The notes: generated by a model from the letters alone, not told the origin. A DNA stretch of 64,000 nucleotides from Sarcomyxa edulis (GCA_009761415.1 QUOL01000002.1:558001-622000); one strand, 5' to 3'; shown: positions 45,331 to 56,434, numbered from the stretch's first letter. Numbers and translations: made by a program.

Positions 45331-45509
45331 GCAAAACGAACAGCGAGCTGACAATCAAGTTAAAGTTTCAAGAGCAGCTTTTCAGTAAACTCATAGCAGT
45401 CCCCCAGTAGGACGTACAAGCGGAGTTGTTCAGCGTTGACGTTAATGTGGAGTCGTGAGGATGTTCAACGTTCAAGTTTGGAAACTGTGACAAAGATTTA
45501 GGCTGGAGG

Positions 45510-45571
45510 ACGCGTCGTAACATCACATGATCGTGACGCGTCCGAAACCTCACCTCAAATAAAGTACGCGT
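45510..45571. promoter_or_regulatory. cluster of three ACGCGT (MCB-like) sites upstream of Cdc7
   Basis: ACGCGT occurs at 45510-45515, 45536-45541 and 45566-45571, about 180-240 bp upstream of the Cdc7 ATG at 45330, and again at 45898-45903. In ascomycetes this palindrome is the MBF (Mbp1/Swi6) site driving G1/S genes. The word also appears elsewhere in this window, so the site assignment is an inference. Confidence 0.45.
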
Positions 45572-45969
45572 CTGAGAGAAGTGCATTTGGAGATATCGAG
45601 ACATCAGTTTCCCAGGGGTAATACAAGGTTAGCATCATATAGAGTCTATGCTGTTCTAGTCAAACGGAAATACAGCTACAGGATACACGTCATACATCTG
45701 GACTCTGATTGACTCTGAAGTACTAATCTGAACGTGTATATTGCAGTCGGTGTTGCAATTCTCGAGATCGAGAGGTTGACCACAATAACGATAGCCGTCA
45801 TATGCATGGTGTCTGAGGTAAGTACGTGTTATGTACTAAGAGACAGCCACGCAAATTTCGTGGGCATCCCTTTCACGTGATCGTTGCGTCTCTCGGACGC
45901 GTCAGAATTGATATAAATGTATGAATGCAAATATAATGTAATTTTAAGTCACAAATAGATTACAGGGCT
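45572..45969. other. intergenic upstream of Cdc7
   Basis: About 400 bp left of the family fragment, beyond the ACGCGT cluster. No other gene seen. Confidence 0.4.
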
Positions 45970-46080
45970 TTCAGTAAAGCAATGTGGATAGCGACAGGAC
46001 CATCAAGCTTCGATTTTCCTGCTCCCCTTAGAGATCGAAGGAGGATCGATGGACGATGGAGGACGACCAAGAAGCTCCTG
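45970..46080 (-). pseudogene. 3' fragment of the expanded family
   Basis: About 110 bp match the last exon of member D (46199 onward): the same Arg-Pro-Pro-Ser...Asp-Pro-Pro-Ser-Ile pattern, with several substitutions and an early stop. The rest of the gene is missing, so this is a truncated duplicate next to member D. Confidence 0.65.
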
Positions 46081-46198
46081 TACGACGCTTGCTCATAGAC
46101 AGACAGGTCAGCAGTCTAACACGATACGTTTTGAAGAAATGCACAGTATAGTACATATGCAAGTACTTGTAGGTATGAGTAAAAAGAAGGAATTTAGG

Positions 46199-47808
46199 TC
46201 ACGGATTTCGAGCGGTATCAGGTAAAGCAATATGTAGTGATATAGCGACAGGACCGTCAAGCTCAACTTTCCGGCTCCAATCAAAGATAGAGGGAGGATC
46301 AATGGGCGATGGAGGACGATCAGGAAGTTCCTGCAGCCTCCAGTGGTGATAAGTCCCGTCTGCGAGCTTTTTGAGTAGCTCTGGCTTAGCATCATCCACA
46401 GCTTGGCGTAACACAGCAGCGTATTTCATCACGTTCTGCAAGAAAAGCCGAAAACGGATGGTGTGACGCACATACTCGAGGTCAAACAAGGCTTCAGGTT
46501 TGAACCCGAGGCCTGCAACGCTATCCTAATAATAAACATAACAGTAAGCTGTGCTGACCGTAAATCAAGTCGGTGACCAACGTACCGGGATATTCTTATA
46601 AAGATCACTCTCAGTTGGAACAAAGTGCACGTAAACGCTGATCCTGAACTTATTGACGAGCAATCCGAAGACAGGCGACGAAACTCCAATTGTCTTGAAG
46701 AGACCAGCAGCTGACATCATGGCCATGGCGAGATGCATCTCATGCTGCTCGACACCTTCCCTGACTTCTGTCTCACCCGTGTACATGTGCCCCAGAGTCT
46801 TAACATGCTCGACGATCAGTATCGGGAGATCGAACGCCATGCCCGGTACAAATTCGTCACCGGATGCAAGACATAACTCGGGGCCGGCGTAGGACATAAT
46901 GTCTCGTAGATTATCAGATAGACCAGGTATGGCACGGGCGTCTTCAAAGTTAAATCCCATAACGTTGACACTGAAGACAGCATCCGGTTTGATGCAGAAC
47001 TGTTCAATTGAGCGATCCAAGGGAGGATCAATGATTTCTGGTCGACGGTCGTGCAATGCCCAGATGGGAGAATATCTGTGAATATTGTAATGTGAACACG
47101 AGAAATCTATTTTCAGCTGTAGAACTCACGTCAAGCGTAGATCTTTGAGAGTTTTCATCTCTTCCTCCCAGAAAGATTCGAAGAACGCGTTGTAGACGAC
47201 ACACCATGCATTAGGGGGCAGTCTACGCTCTTTAACTTTCAACCACAGATCAAATGCACGGCAGACGTATGTCGAAAGGGTGGCGTCGTCGAAGGGTGAC
47301 GGATCCATGTGCGTCGAGTCCCATCCGCTGTTAGGAAAATCGCCGATCTCATTCCTCTTTATATAATTGAAAAGTCGCTGGTACTTTTCGTCCACGTCCG
47401 GTATGTATCTTGAAAGAAGGTCTCGAATAGAAGCCTATAAATTACGACTATGTACAAGTAGTAGTCTTTTTGGATAGAAATCGATGAATACTTACTGAGT
47501 TCTTGAGCATTTTTGGTCGTGTCACGCTCAGCATAATACGCACAGCAGCATCGACTTCGGAAGGTACGTGCTGATAGTGCGATTTGCCTTTGACAATATG
47601 TACATTACGCGTTCGCATCCAGTATGTTGCGCGATTTGGGTATGCAGATATTCTAAAACATAGCTTCGACATGATAAGTATAACGATAGATACTGAGAAT
47701 GGCGTACTCGATAGACGGATCCTGCAGGTAAAGGAGCATTCGATTCAATCGATCTGTAGGGGTTTCTGACGCCGCATCAGATTCACCTGGCCAAACTACG
47801 GGAGCCAT
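46199..47808 (-). CDS. expanded unknown family, member D, 459 aa
   Basis: Closest paralog of member A. Exons: 47708-47808, 47496-47652, 47130-47434, 46586-47075 and 46199-46525. It starts MAPVVWPGESDAASE like A. Conserved blocks: FFESFWEEEM, IKPDAVFS, LPILIVEHVK, HLAMAMMSAAGLFKTIGV and a C-terminal YHHWRLQELPDRP. Where A has a TAA stop, D reads through and adds about 20 residues matching A's 3' flank, so the ends of A and D differ by one codon change. The fifth exon is separated by a 60-bp intron that A has lost. Two inverted-repeat elements lie upstream, the nearer one only 77 bp from the ATG. Confidence 0.82.
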
Positions 47809-47884
47809 ACTAATATGCTAGATGTCGACAGAAATTGAAGAGAAGTTGCTACAGTTCATTGAGGTCGTGTTCGTTAGGTGCTAT

Positions 47885-48152
47885 TACTGTAGCATTTCCT
47901 TCAATTCGTCAGGTACCTGTGACTGTGACTCGTTTGACCGATTCGTCGTTTCGTCATTTCCTTTTTGGGACGCAACATTTCGACATTTCGGGCGATTTTG
48001 GCCCGTTTCTTCGCCGCTTTAGGTAAATATGGCACGTGATTCAGATTTTGGATTCGACACAAGGCCCTGTGACGCGTTACCTGTGTCAAAATTCGTTTTG
48101 GACAGGGCCTTCTGTGACCCGTGACTGACGAATTGAACGAAATGCTACAGTA
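47885..48152. mobile_element. 268-bp inverted-repeat element (MITE-like)
   Basis: Left end TACTGTAGCATTT and right end AAATGCTACAGTA are inverted copies. The match continues inward for about 28 bp (with AATTCGTCAG against CTGACGAATT) with a single mismatch, then loosely to GTGAC/GTCAC words. Read as CTGTAGC...GCTACAG, the element is flanked by TA on both sides, the target duplication used by Tc1/mariner-type elements. No transposase, so non-autonomous. It sits 77 bp upstream of member D. Confidence 0.75.
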
Positions 48153-48183
48153 GGCTGAGCTAGCGTCTCCGACGCTCCGTGTC

Positions 48184-49237
48184 TATGACGGTCAAAACGT
48201 AACATTATTCATTTGCGCACCGCAACTTTGAATCGCGCAACGCAACTTCTATTCGCGCACCACACCAGTCAAGCGCGCAACTTTGAGGGTGATTTTTGGG
48301 TCTTGCGCAACTTACAGTTGGAAAATTATCTTCGAAGAGGTTTCAAATGGGGTTGGATTTGGATTTATTGTGTATTTATTGTGTTCTTGACAACTGCACA
48401 GTATAACAGATCGTTGTATCATTCTGATACAGACATGTCCATGCACTATCATAAGTCCTCTGGTATACCTGCATGCGAGTGAGGACAGTTGATCGGAGTC
48501 GACGTCCCTCGGCTGTCTCGGACAAGGACCAGGACAAGGTGAGTCGATGACCATTGGTCCCCCACTGTAGTACTCACCCTATGTATGTATGTATGCAATG
48601 CTGATTTTATTAATCAGCTGGAAGTCGACCAGGATTGTGCCTCTCGCCGTCGTCGCCACCGATGATCTCCTCGAAGGATCGTGGGAAGACATTTGCGGCT
48701 TCTTCCGTAAACATCTAAAGAACGGCAGCCTCAGCAAGCCGACGTTTGCCCGACATCCGAATCGCTTCGTCGAAGTTCGGCACAGCGTCGACAAGCTTTC
48801 TTTTTTTGACTTTTCTCGCCTTTCTCGAGCCCTTGAGCTTTCGACCGACTCTCGAACTATCTCAATCAACACACTTATCGTCTGATCAACTCCTAGAAGG
48901 TCCGAACTATCTAATGCGGCACAAAAACTCGGAATCGATGTTGGACGGGTCCGAGGCAATTGACGTGGGTGCCAGTGCTATCCGATGTTGAGGGTGTATC
49001 TTCCCGGACTCTTCAAGTCCGCTGGGGGTCCTTGAGTCTGCTGTGGGTAGGCCCCGGACCTCGTCACAGTGGACTTCTGTCCCTCGTGTACCGTCTCACC
49101 GTATTTAGTCCCTTTGTACATAAAGAATAGGTCATTATTACTCTGTAGATATGACTTGCGTGGTGCGCAAGTTCAAAGTTGCGCAGATCTCAAAGTTGCG
49201 CTGCGCGAATGAATATTGTTACGTTTTGACCGTCATA
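48184..49237. mobile_element. 1054-bp terminal-inverted-repeat transposon, non-autonomous
   Basis: The ends are inverted: TATGACGGTCAAAACGTAAC on the left, and the same sequence on the opposite strand on the right. The match continues with few mismatches for at least 50 bp. The element is flanked on both sides by CCGTGTC (48177-48183 and 49238-49244), a 7-bp target duplication, or 8 bp if the T is shared. Subterminal GCGCAAC / AACTTTGA words repeat near both ends, as in many hAT elements. The interior has only a 98-codon frame (48589-48885, +) without a known domain, so no transposase is evident. Superfamily uncertain. Confidence 0.85.
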
Positions 49238-49495
49238 CCGTGTCTGTGAACCCGGGCTCACGCGTTCATGTCCCGGGGTCACCGATTGATGGGGCTGAGC
49301 ACTGGTAGGAATTTCAGGTCGTAATGGACGAGCAGTCTGAACCTTTTCACAAGACAGTCACGCTCGCTGACATTTACGCAGACCTCTTATGATGACTTCC
49401 GACGACGACGAATGTATGTGTGTTGTAGATATGGTATCAAAATGGGATGATCTGAAATAAATCTCTGTATCTGCACATAAAGGACTGATACTTCT

Positions 49496-50985
49496 TCAAC
49501 TCTCAACATTTCGAGCCCAATCTGCAATAACAAGAGGCTCAACGGGAGATTTGGGGCGTTCCGGAAGTTCCGTTAGTTTCCATCGGTGATATGTACTGTT
49601 CTGAATCGACTTCAAGAGAGCTGGCCTAGCAACTACGACAGACTCGCGCAACTTGGTGGCATGGCCAACCAAGTTGTGCAAGAACATCCGAAAGCGTACA
49701 GCATCCGATACGTTCTTCATGCTGAACTTGGCTTGAGGTTTAACATACCCAAGGCCTGCTACGCATTCCTAAAATGTCAAAAGGGGAATCAGTGAAGTTC
49801 AACTCATATAAGAATACCTATGTACGTACCTGCATCTCCTCACCACCATCCCTGGACGACAGGGTAAGGTAAGCGAAGACCTCGATGTCAAACTTGTGGA
49901 CGAGAAGGCCGAATACAGGGTACGCGATGCCCATCGCCTTGTATAGTCCAGACGCTGACATCATGGACATAGCAAGATGCATTTTATGCTGAGACAGGCC
50001 CTCAAGTCGTTCTGTGTCAGTACCTTCGAGGCCAGGAGTCGTTACGTATTCAACGACCAGCATTGGGAGATGGACTGTCTGACCGGGCCCATGGAGTGCA
50101 TCAAACGCGATGTTCATTTCGGGATTGAGCATGTCCTCATAGCTAGCATTCAAACGATCCTCAAGGGTGACTGCCGGGACATAGATACCAAAGGCGACAT
50201 CAGGGGTGATACGCAAGCGTTCAAATGCGTGATTAGCCTGAACGCTCTCTGATCGAATTTCGTGCAAAGCCCATATAGGACCATATCTGTCTCACAGATG
50301 TTCAGAACAAAAACACATATATATTGGAAGAAAGAGTGCTTACTCTACGCTTATACCATTATCGAGGAACTCTTCATCCCAGATAGATTCGAAGAATGAA
50401 CCGTAGACAAGGGACCATACTTTGGGTCGATGTCGACCTTGAAATCGTATGTGGAGTCTCTGGTAGAATGCAAATGCACTAGCAATACAGCTCGAGGTGG
50501 TAGCATCGTCGAGCAGTTTCGTGGTTGCTGCTTCATCCCACCCAGGTATCTCGCATAGAATATCGTGCGTCAACCCGACGATGAGTTTGGGAGATTTGTC
50601 GATCTCGGGCTTGTATGGCAAGCAATGCTCCCGAATGGAATCCTATGTCAGTAATCACAAGGCATATTAAAGAGTGGTAGTGTAGAGATATCGACGAGCG
50701 TACTGCATTTTCGAACCAGTCTGGGCACTTGACACCAAGGAAGTCACGAATGATCTTGTCAGAATCAATCGCGACCCGTTTCTCATAGTTCCAGTTTCCA
50801 CCTGTCAGTTTGAGCATGCGGGTTTGGAGCCAGTACGATTTACGTTCGGGATATGCGATAATTCTGCAACGCTTTGAGTAGTGACATGGAACAAATAATC
50901 CGACGTACTCGTATGAGGGATCCTGTACATATAACAGCCTCTGTTCCCTTTGTTCGGAGGGAGATAGTGATATCTCGTCCCACAT
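49496..50985 (-). CDS. expanded unknown family, member E, 421 aa
   Basis: Exons: 50909-50985, 50704-50863, 50344-50642, 49830-50286 and 49496-49768; four of the five lengths equal those of members B and C. Conserved blocks: LLYVQDPSYE head, IIAYPERK, FFESIWDEEF, ITPDVAFG, LPMLVVEYV, HLAMSMMSASGLYKAMGI, FGLLVHKFDIEVFAYL and C-terminal YHRWKLTELPERP. The E-x-K lysine is Val. A partial copy of the gene at 37887-38421 lies head-to-head upstream, mirroring member C. Confidence 0.82.
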
Positions 50986-50992
50986 TGTTTCG

Positions 50993-51206
50993 AGGGGAAT
51001 TCCAAGTCAGAAGTTGGTCAGAAGTCGAAAGGAGAAAGGAAAGAAACGTCTTTGGTCCTGTTGCCCTGGGACGTCTCAGTGAAGATTCCCGATATGGACT
51101 GATCGTCTTTGTTCACCTTCTTGAGTTCTTCGCCGATTGTCCATTCATACGTCCAGACACACACATTTCATACTTTGCAACGCAGCTAATGCTAGGTCAC
51201 CAGTAG
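50993..51206 (+). pseudogene. truncated copy of the 37887-38421 gene
   Basis: The frame contains FGPVALGRLSEDSRYG and a hydrophobic VFVHLLEFFAD stretch, matching FGPVVLGRLEDSAPYR and VLLVHRLSIH in the first exon of the gene at 37887-38421. The start codon is changed (ATTG in place of ATG) and the N-terminal part has an indel. The homology ends where the second exon should begin. Confidence 0.5.
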
Positions 51207-51582
51207 CACTTTTTGTAACTATCACCGTGTGCATCCGCGTCTCACGTTGAGATCACGTGCTTTCTTGACGCGTCGCGCGATGTCGCGCACTTGTATGTGA
51301 CAGAATAACAGCAATATAGAGAAATCGACTGCATCCCTGAGATTGAGTGTGTGTCCCATAAGAGAGAAAAAGAGAAAGAAGAAAGAGAGCGCCCGAGAAC
51401 ATAAGATCTAGGGTGGGTTGGCTTTTTGAGGTGACTGTGTTTGCCTAGAATCTTTTGAAAATCTGTAACGTAAGTACATCTTCCGACGGTGCTATATATA
51501 AGTACTCGTACTTGATACACATTTTATCTTTCTTCACCTACTACTGATCAATTGAATGTCCCAAAATACTCATTCCCAGCGT
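51207..51582. other. intergenic, purine-rich tract
   Basis: About 375 bp with an AGAAAGAG-rich tract (51363-51392) and ACGCGT near 51270. No gene seen. Confidence 0.4.
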
Positions 51583-53833
51583 TCAGACCAAGTTCGAAGG
51601 ATACCCGATCTGCTCCAAACCAACGAAGTTCTCCTTGATGCTCCTCGCGTTAACAAACCTGTAGAAGATACTGATACTTCCAGCTTTATCGTTGGTACCG
51701 CTCGAACGAGCTCCTCCGAAAGGCTGCTGGCCAACAACGGCACCCGTGCATTTTTCGTTGTAGTAGATGTTACCCGCTGCGTTGCGTAGTGCGTTGGTGG
51801 CGGTGATGAGGGCGCTACGGGAGGTCGAGAATCTGTAATAGAAACGAAGGTCAGGGCTGATTTTCTGAATAGATGAATGGAGGAGACGTACATGGCTCCA
51901 GTCAGTCCGTATTCAGTGGTGGTATCGATGAGTTTCAGAGTCTTCTCGTACTCGGAATCTTCGAATACAAAAACCTGATATACGGACGTCAATGAGTCGC
52001 TTATAGATTGTGGTGAGAGATAAGAACTGACGGTAAGAACTGGTCCGAATATCTCCTCGACCATGGTCACGGATTTAGGATCCTTTGTAAGTATGACCGT
52101 AGGCCGGATATAGAATCCTTTCGAGTCGTCACCTACAATATGAGCGTTTTAACGCGTGCTCAGAATGATATCGAGAGACAATATCACATACCAGTTCCAC
52201 CCACGAGGACCTCTCCACCGGCATCCTTTGCCTTTTGGATATATCCTGTGATCTTGTCATATGCTGGTCGGCCACTAGAATCCAAAATCGTCAGGTACTG
52301 AAACATATTGTAAGAGTCGAAGCTCGTACGCACATAACAGGACCCATGAAGTTCGTCCAATCCTGAGGTGGTCCAACGCGGATTTTGGATACTTCTTCCA
52401 AAAGCAGTTGTTTGAATCCACCAGCATTCCAAATGGAAGAGGAGACGTAAAGCCGCGATAGAGCAGAACATTTTTGACCTGGACCACCAAATGAATAAGA
52501 ATTTGGACATAATTAGTCATGAAGGCCAAAGAAAACATACCCTGGTACTCGAACGCTCCCCTGATGGTCTGGAGCACTGCATTCTTCACCTCGGCACTTT
52601 CATGTACGACGTGCCAGTTCTTACCACCAGTCTCACCGACAATACGAGGATATCCTCGGTATACATCGAGGTTTGACGCGATCTCCTTCCACAAGCCCTT
52701 GAACACAGCCGTGCTTCCGGTGAAATGAAGTCCGGCAAACTCTTTGTGGGACAGAGCAGTCGAAACGATAGATGCAGCGGCGGGTCCAGGTGGGCCGGGG
52801 ACGAATTGGATGACACCAGGAGGAACACCTGCTTCGGTGAAGATCTGGTGGATGAGGTAGTTGGAGTATGTAGCGGCTGGGGATGGTTTCCAGACGACGA
52901 CGTTTCCGACCAAGGCTGGGGCTGGCAAATAGAAAAGCTTCAGCACGAGAAGTCCTCGTTGAAGTCATGTTGAAAACCTCACCTCCGGGAAGGTTACCGC
53001 CGATCGCGGTGAAATTAAATGGAGTCACTGCTAATACGAAGCCTTCTAGAGGACGATATTCGACGCGGCTGAAGTAGTTCAGATCAATATTTGATCAGAA
53101 GATCAAGACGATACCGACTCACTTCCATGCACCAGCCGAATTTTTAGATGGTTGTTGAGCGTATAGTTCCTCAACGAACTTGACTCCAAATCGGAGGAAA
53201 TCCACCAACTAAGATTCCAATCAGCCGACCTAGACTCTCTTTCAGATTTATGCAAGGAACTAACCTCGGCACCAGCATCGATCTCAGCCTGCCACGCATT
53301 TTTTCCTTGTCCCAAGATGGTCGCAGCCAACAGCTTGTACCTCCACTTCCCACTGATCAGATCGGCCGCTTTCAGAAAGATTGCAGCACGGTCGTTCCAG
53401 GGAAGGGACTCCCATTCTGCTTTCGCAGCGAGGGCACCTGCGATTGCGGACTCGACTTCGGCAGGGGAGGCTTGATGGTATGTGCATAGGTTTTTGGCGT
53501 GGTTTGAGGGAACTGGTTGGACTGAGATGTTGTTGGTTTTCACCTACGAAAGCAAAACGCATACGTCGGGCCTTTAGTGCCGTGCAAAGTGTTGGAACTG
53601 TTACTTGGGTACATACAGGTTTGCCATTGATGACACAAGGGACCTCGAAAGGCATCTGTTGTTCCATCTCCGTGAGGGCTGCCTCCAGTGCTATGCGCTC
53701 GACAGAGCCCGGGGCATATGCTTTCTGTCGAACACACGTTAATTAATAAAGCTTTATGAGAAGGGCGATCGATACGAACCATGGGCTCATTGTCGATGGC
53801 AGGGACTTTGAAAGTGGCAAGTTGGGGCGACAT
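51583..53833 (-). CDS. delta-1-pyrroline-5-carboxylate dehydrogenase, 551 aa
   Basis: Mitochondrial enzyme that oxidises pyrroline-5-carboxylate/glutamate semialdehyde to glutamate with NAD+ in proline degradation. Eleven exons: 53780-53833, 53617-53724, 53265-53543, 53123-53208, 52983-53068, 52541-52921, 52334-52478, 52192-52274, 52032-52132, 51892-51974 and 51583-51832; phase kept throughout. ALDH-fold motifs: TPFNFTAIGGNLPG, NVVVWKPSP, FTGSTAVFKGLW, RIVGETGGKN (Glu301), GQKCSALSRLYV (catalytic Cys335), EEIFGPVLT and QPFGGARSSGTNDKAG. Length matches the fungal PUT2 type. The N-terminus is short for a presequence, so targeting is not certain from sequence. No proline oxidase gene is nearby. 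Confidence 0.95.
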
Positions 53834-54297
53834 GGTGGTTGTGGTGAAAGAAAGACCTGGAACAAACCTGGATTGCGATTTCAGAATTGCAGTCAATCTG
53901 ATCGCGCTGCTTATCGCGGAACACCGAGGCCCGAAATTCCTATTTCCAAATCAAGAATCAAGATAGGTACATTCCGGGGAAAGTTTTCGAGAGTTCTCAT
54001 ATCATCGTTTATCGCTCAAGGTATGCACTCAGAATGACTTTGAGCTTCAAGCCTCAAGTGAAAATTTGGAGCGATTCGGGATATCAATAAACTGGGGGAA
54101 AATGGGACGCGATCGGATCTCCAAGCTTCAAGTCGATGAAGAGGCTCTTTACACGTCTGGAGACGGCCAAATCCCTACGTTGGTTTACTGGAGTACATTC
54201 CTTTACATGTTCTCTATTGCATTCGTTTAAGTGTAAATTGACTTTGGCTAGGGAACACATGGGAGTCGGGACATATACACACCTGAACTCCTCGTGA
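53834..54297. other. intergenic, no gene seen
   Basis: About 460 bp upstream of the P5C dehydrogenase. Open frames here are not supported. Confidence 0.4.
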
Positions 54298-55854
54298 TCA
54301 CAACTCCGTGTGTTCAGCGGGGTCTGGCTCTGATGACGCGACGTCGACGATTGTAGTCTTTATGACTGTCCTTCGATAGCTCCTCAAAGCCGGTGATCCG
54401 TCGTCCAACACTTCCAGGATCATATGGAACGTCTGGCACTCCGCTGTCGAGTCATTGCAGACAACGCTACGTTCAGGAATTGCAATACTAACCCTCCGAC
54501 CCTCCGATTCATCAAGGATGACGGGAACGAGTAGAGGAACCTCGGCATCCACACGGGACTGCGTCGCCGTCACGTCTCGGTACTGGTACCATTTGAATAT
54601 CAAGTTATCTCCATCGTCAGGATCAAAAGTACCCGACGCGTCGAGAATGATAGTGGAACCAGGCGCAATCGAGACCTCGAGCGGTGCTACACCGCAAGTA
54701 TCATTGAGCATGATGACTGGAGCGTGGTTTGCTTCAGCGTACGAGCTAGAAAGCGTCCACTGAATTCTAGCAGCGAAATCATTTTGGTAAGCCTCTCTCC
54801 ATCGCCAAATCGTAGCATGATTGCTCGTGAAGTTCTCCCCATTCAGACCTACGACGATATCTACAGCATCGCCATAGTGTTTGGATCTCCCCGAAATATC
54901 AGAGAGAGCATAACGACCACCCCAGGATCCCCATTCTGGGCTTTCTGGCATTCCCAACCCATTCTGAATGAGGTATAGAAATGCAGGAGTGTCGCCTTCC
55001 ATGATAAACGCGAGATCCGGGTAGACAGATCCCAGAGGGCCGATCTGAATGTGCTGTGTGAGCCATTCTTGCGTCACCAACGAAGTATTGGGACCACCGT
55101 GGTCAAAGTTGTAAAACGTGTCTCCGGATATGCCACTCCACGCAGCCATGCCGTAGTGATTCCATCCATGAACCGACGCGATATAGAATAAGCTCGGGAA
55201 ATGTAATCGAATCCAAGGACCTGCATCGTCCTGATCAGAGATCGCGTAGACACGGAGTTTTTGCAACAGTTGATTGAGCTCTGTTTCTGAACGTGTTTCA
55301 CGGACGTGAAAGAGGACTTGTGCAAGGACACTTGCCCCGCCCCAGCATGGAACCCATAACACTTCGTCAGATGCATCAAGCTTTTCGAGCAGCAGACGCG
55401 CGCCATCAGAAAGAGGGATATCCTTCCCCACAGCAGCCATACCATACACGGTTGGACCCGACTTTAGGATACTAAGTAGATACTCGGGTGAAGGATACGA
55501 TGAATCAGGATGGACGTGGCTGTTCAAGTTATCGACGACGCTAGCATACGCATTGATGATATTCTGCATAGCCTCCGGATCTGTAGTAGAGTTCAACCAA
55601 TACGACGTTGTCGCGACGAGCCCTTCTGTCTGGAACTGGTGTGAATACACGAGGTAACGAACAAGAGATTCGGCATCGTCAGGTTCGTTGGAGATGTCGG
55701 ACAAGATGAAGACTCGGGGTTTGGACGCGTAGCTCTCGGAGGCGCATTGGGAGCTCTCTGGGTTAGATCCGATGAATACGGATAAGACAAGCTGGAAATG
55801 CTGGATGGAAACTAGTACGAAGACTAGAAATATTGTGGCCGGCACTGCGAGCAT
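54298..55854 (-). CDS. secreted DUF1593 protein (nucleoside-hydrolase-like fold), 518 aa
   Basis: Intronless. Residues 1-25 form a signal peptide (hydrophobic, then polar with Ser/Asn). DUF1593 follows, with RVFILSDISNEPDDAESLVRY near residue 50 and Trp/Tyr-rich blocks (VHGWNHYGMAAWSG, NFDHGGPNTSLV), matching family members related to inosine-uridine hydrolases and found in carbohydrate-active loci. The C-terminal 150 residues are a beta-rich, Ig-like module. Several N-x-S/T glycosylation sites fit secretion. Substrate unknown. It lies next to the small secreted and UstYa-like genes on the same strand. Confidence 0.9.
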   Translation of the reverse strand: MLAVPATIFLVFVLVSIQHFQLVLSVFIGSNPESSQCASESYASKPRVFILSDISNEPDDAESLVRYLVYSHQFQTEGLVATTSYWLNSTTDPEAMQNIINAYASVVDNLNSHVHPDSSYPSPEYLLSILKSGPTVYGMAAVGKDIPLSDGARLLLEKLDASDEVLWVPCWGGASVLAQVLFHVRETRSETELNQLLQKLRVYAISDQDDAGPWIRLHFPSLFYIASVHGWNHYGMAAWSGISGDTFYNFDHGGPNTSLVTQEWLTQHIQIGPLGSVYPDLAFIMEGDTPAFLYLIQNGLGMPESPEWGSWGGRYALSDISGRSKHYGDAVDIVVGLNGENFTSNHATIWRWREAYQNDFAARIQWTLSSSYAEANHAPVIMLNDTCGVAPLEVSIAPGSTIILDASGTFDPDDGDNLIFKWYQYRDVTATQSRVDAEVPLLVPVILDESEGRRVSIAIPERSVVCNDSTAECQTFHMILEVLDDGSPALRSYRRTVIKTTIVDVASSEPDPAEHTEL

Positions 55855-56434
55855 TTGCTGTGAAAAGGCTAGATCTATGAGTGAGATGATACTATGAGTA
55901 TTAGGGATTGAGATTACCTTCCTTCAGAGGTTTACTATGGCTAGTCAAAACCAGGCTAGATGCCAGTAAGTACTTGAGAATTTGAGAACCTGATCATGTT
56001 CACGTTCAATTGTCATGAGTTCTGAATTCTGCGGCGGCACGGTGGAGAGGCAACCGCCGGGAAGCGGCGCCGGTACCGTGTATACGGCTATTTACCAAGA
56101 GGTTCCGGGGACACGCCGTTCGGACTTCGACTCAACCGTGACTTCGACTTCGCTCGTTGTCAACTTCCCGGGTCCTCCACCACTCCCGTACTGATCCTCT
56201 AGATACATGAATGCGGACATAGACAGCCGTGGTCTGGAAAGAGTTTTGAGTCTCAATTGTAAGTTCTAGTTTTATCGAGCTTTTCATCTCACACAGAGCT
56301 CGCAGAGGTTTATCTGACCCAGACGTTCATGCGTGCGTGAGACTATTTCATGTTACAGACAGTTATACAGATTCGTCGAATATCCTCCTGCAGACTCTGC
56401 TCCCTTCGCCACTGGGCCATGATATATGATAGGT
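55855..56434. other. intergenic, no gene seen
   Basis: About 580 bp containing the 3' side of the small secreted gene and the DUF1593 promoter. No other gene supported. Confidence 0.4.

Noticed and set aside
48589..48885. 98-codon + frame inside the 1054-bp inverted-repeat element as a transposase
   Set aside because: Too short and no DDE/DDD-type or zinc-finger motif visible.
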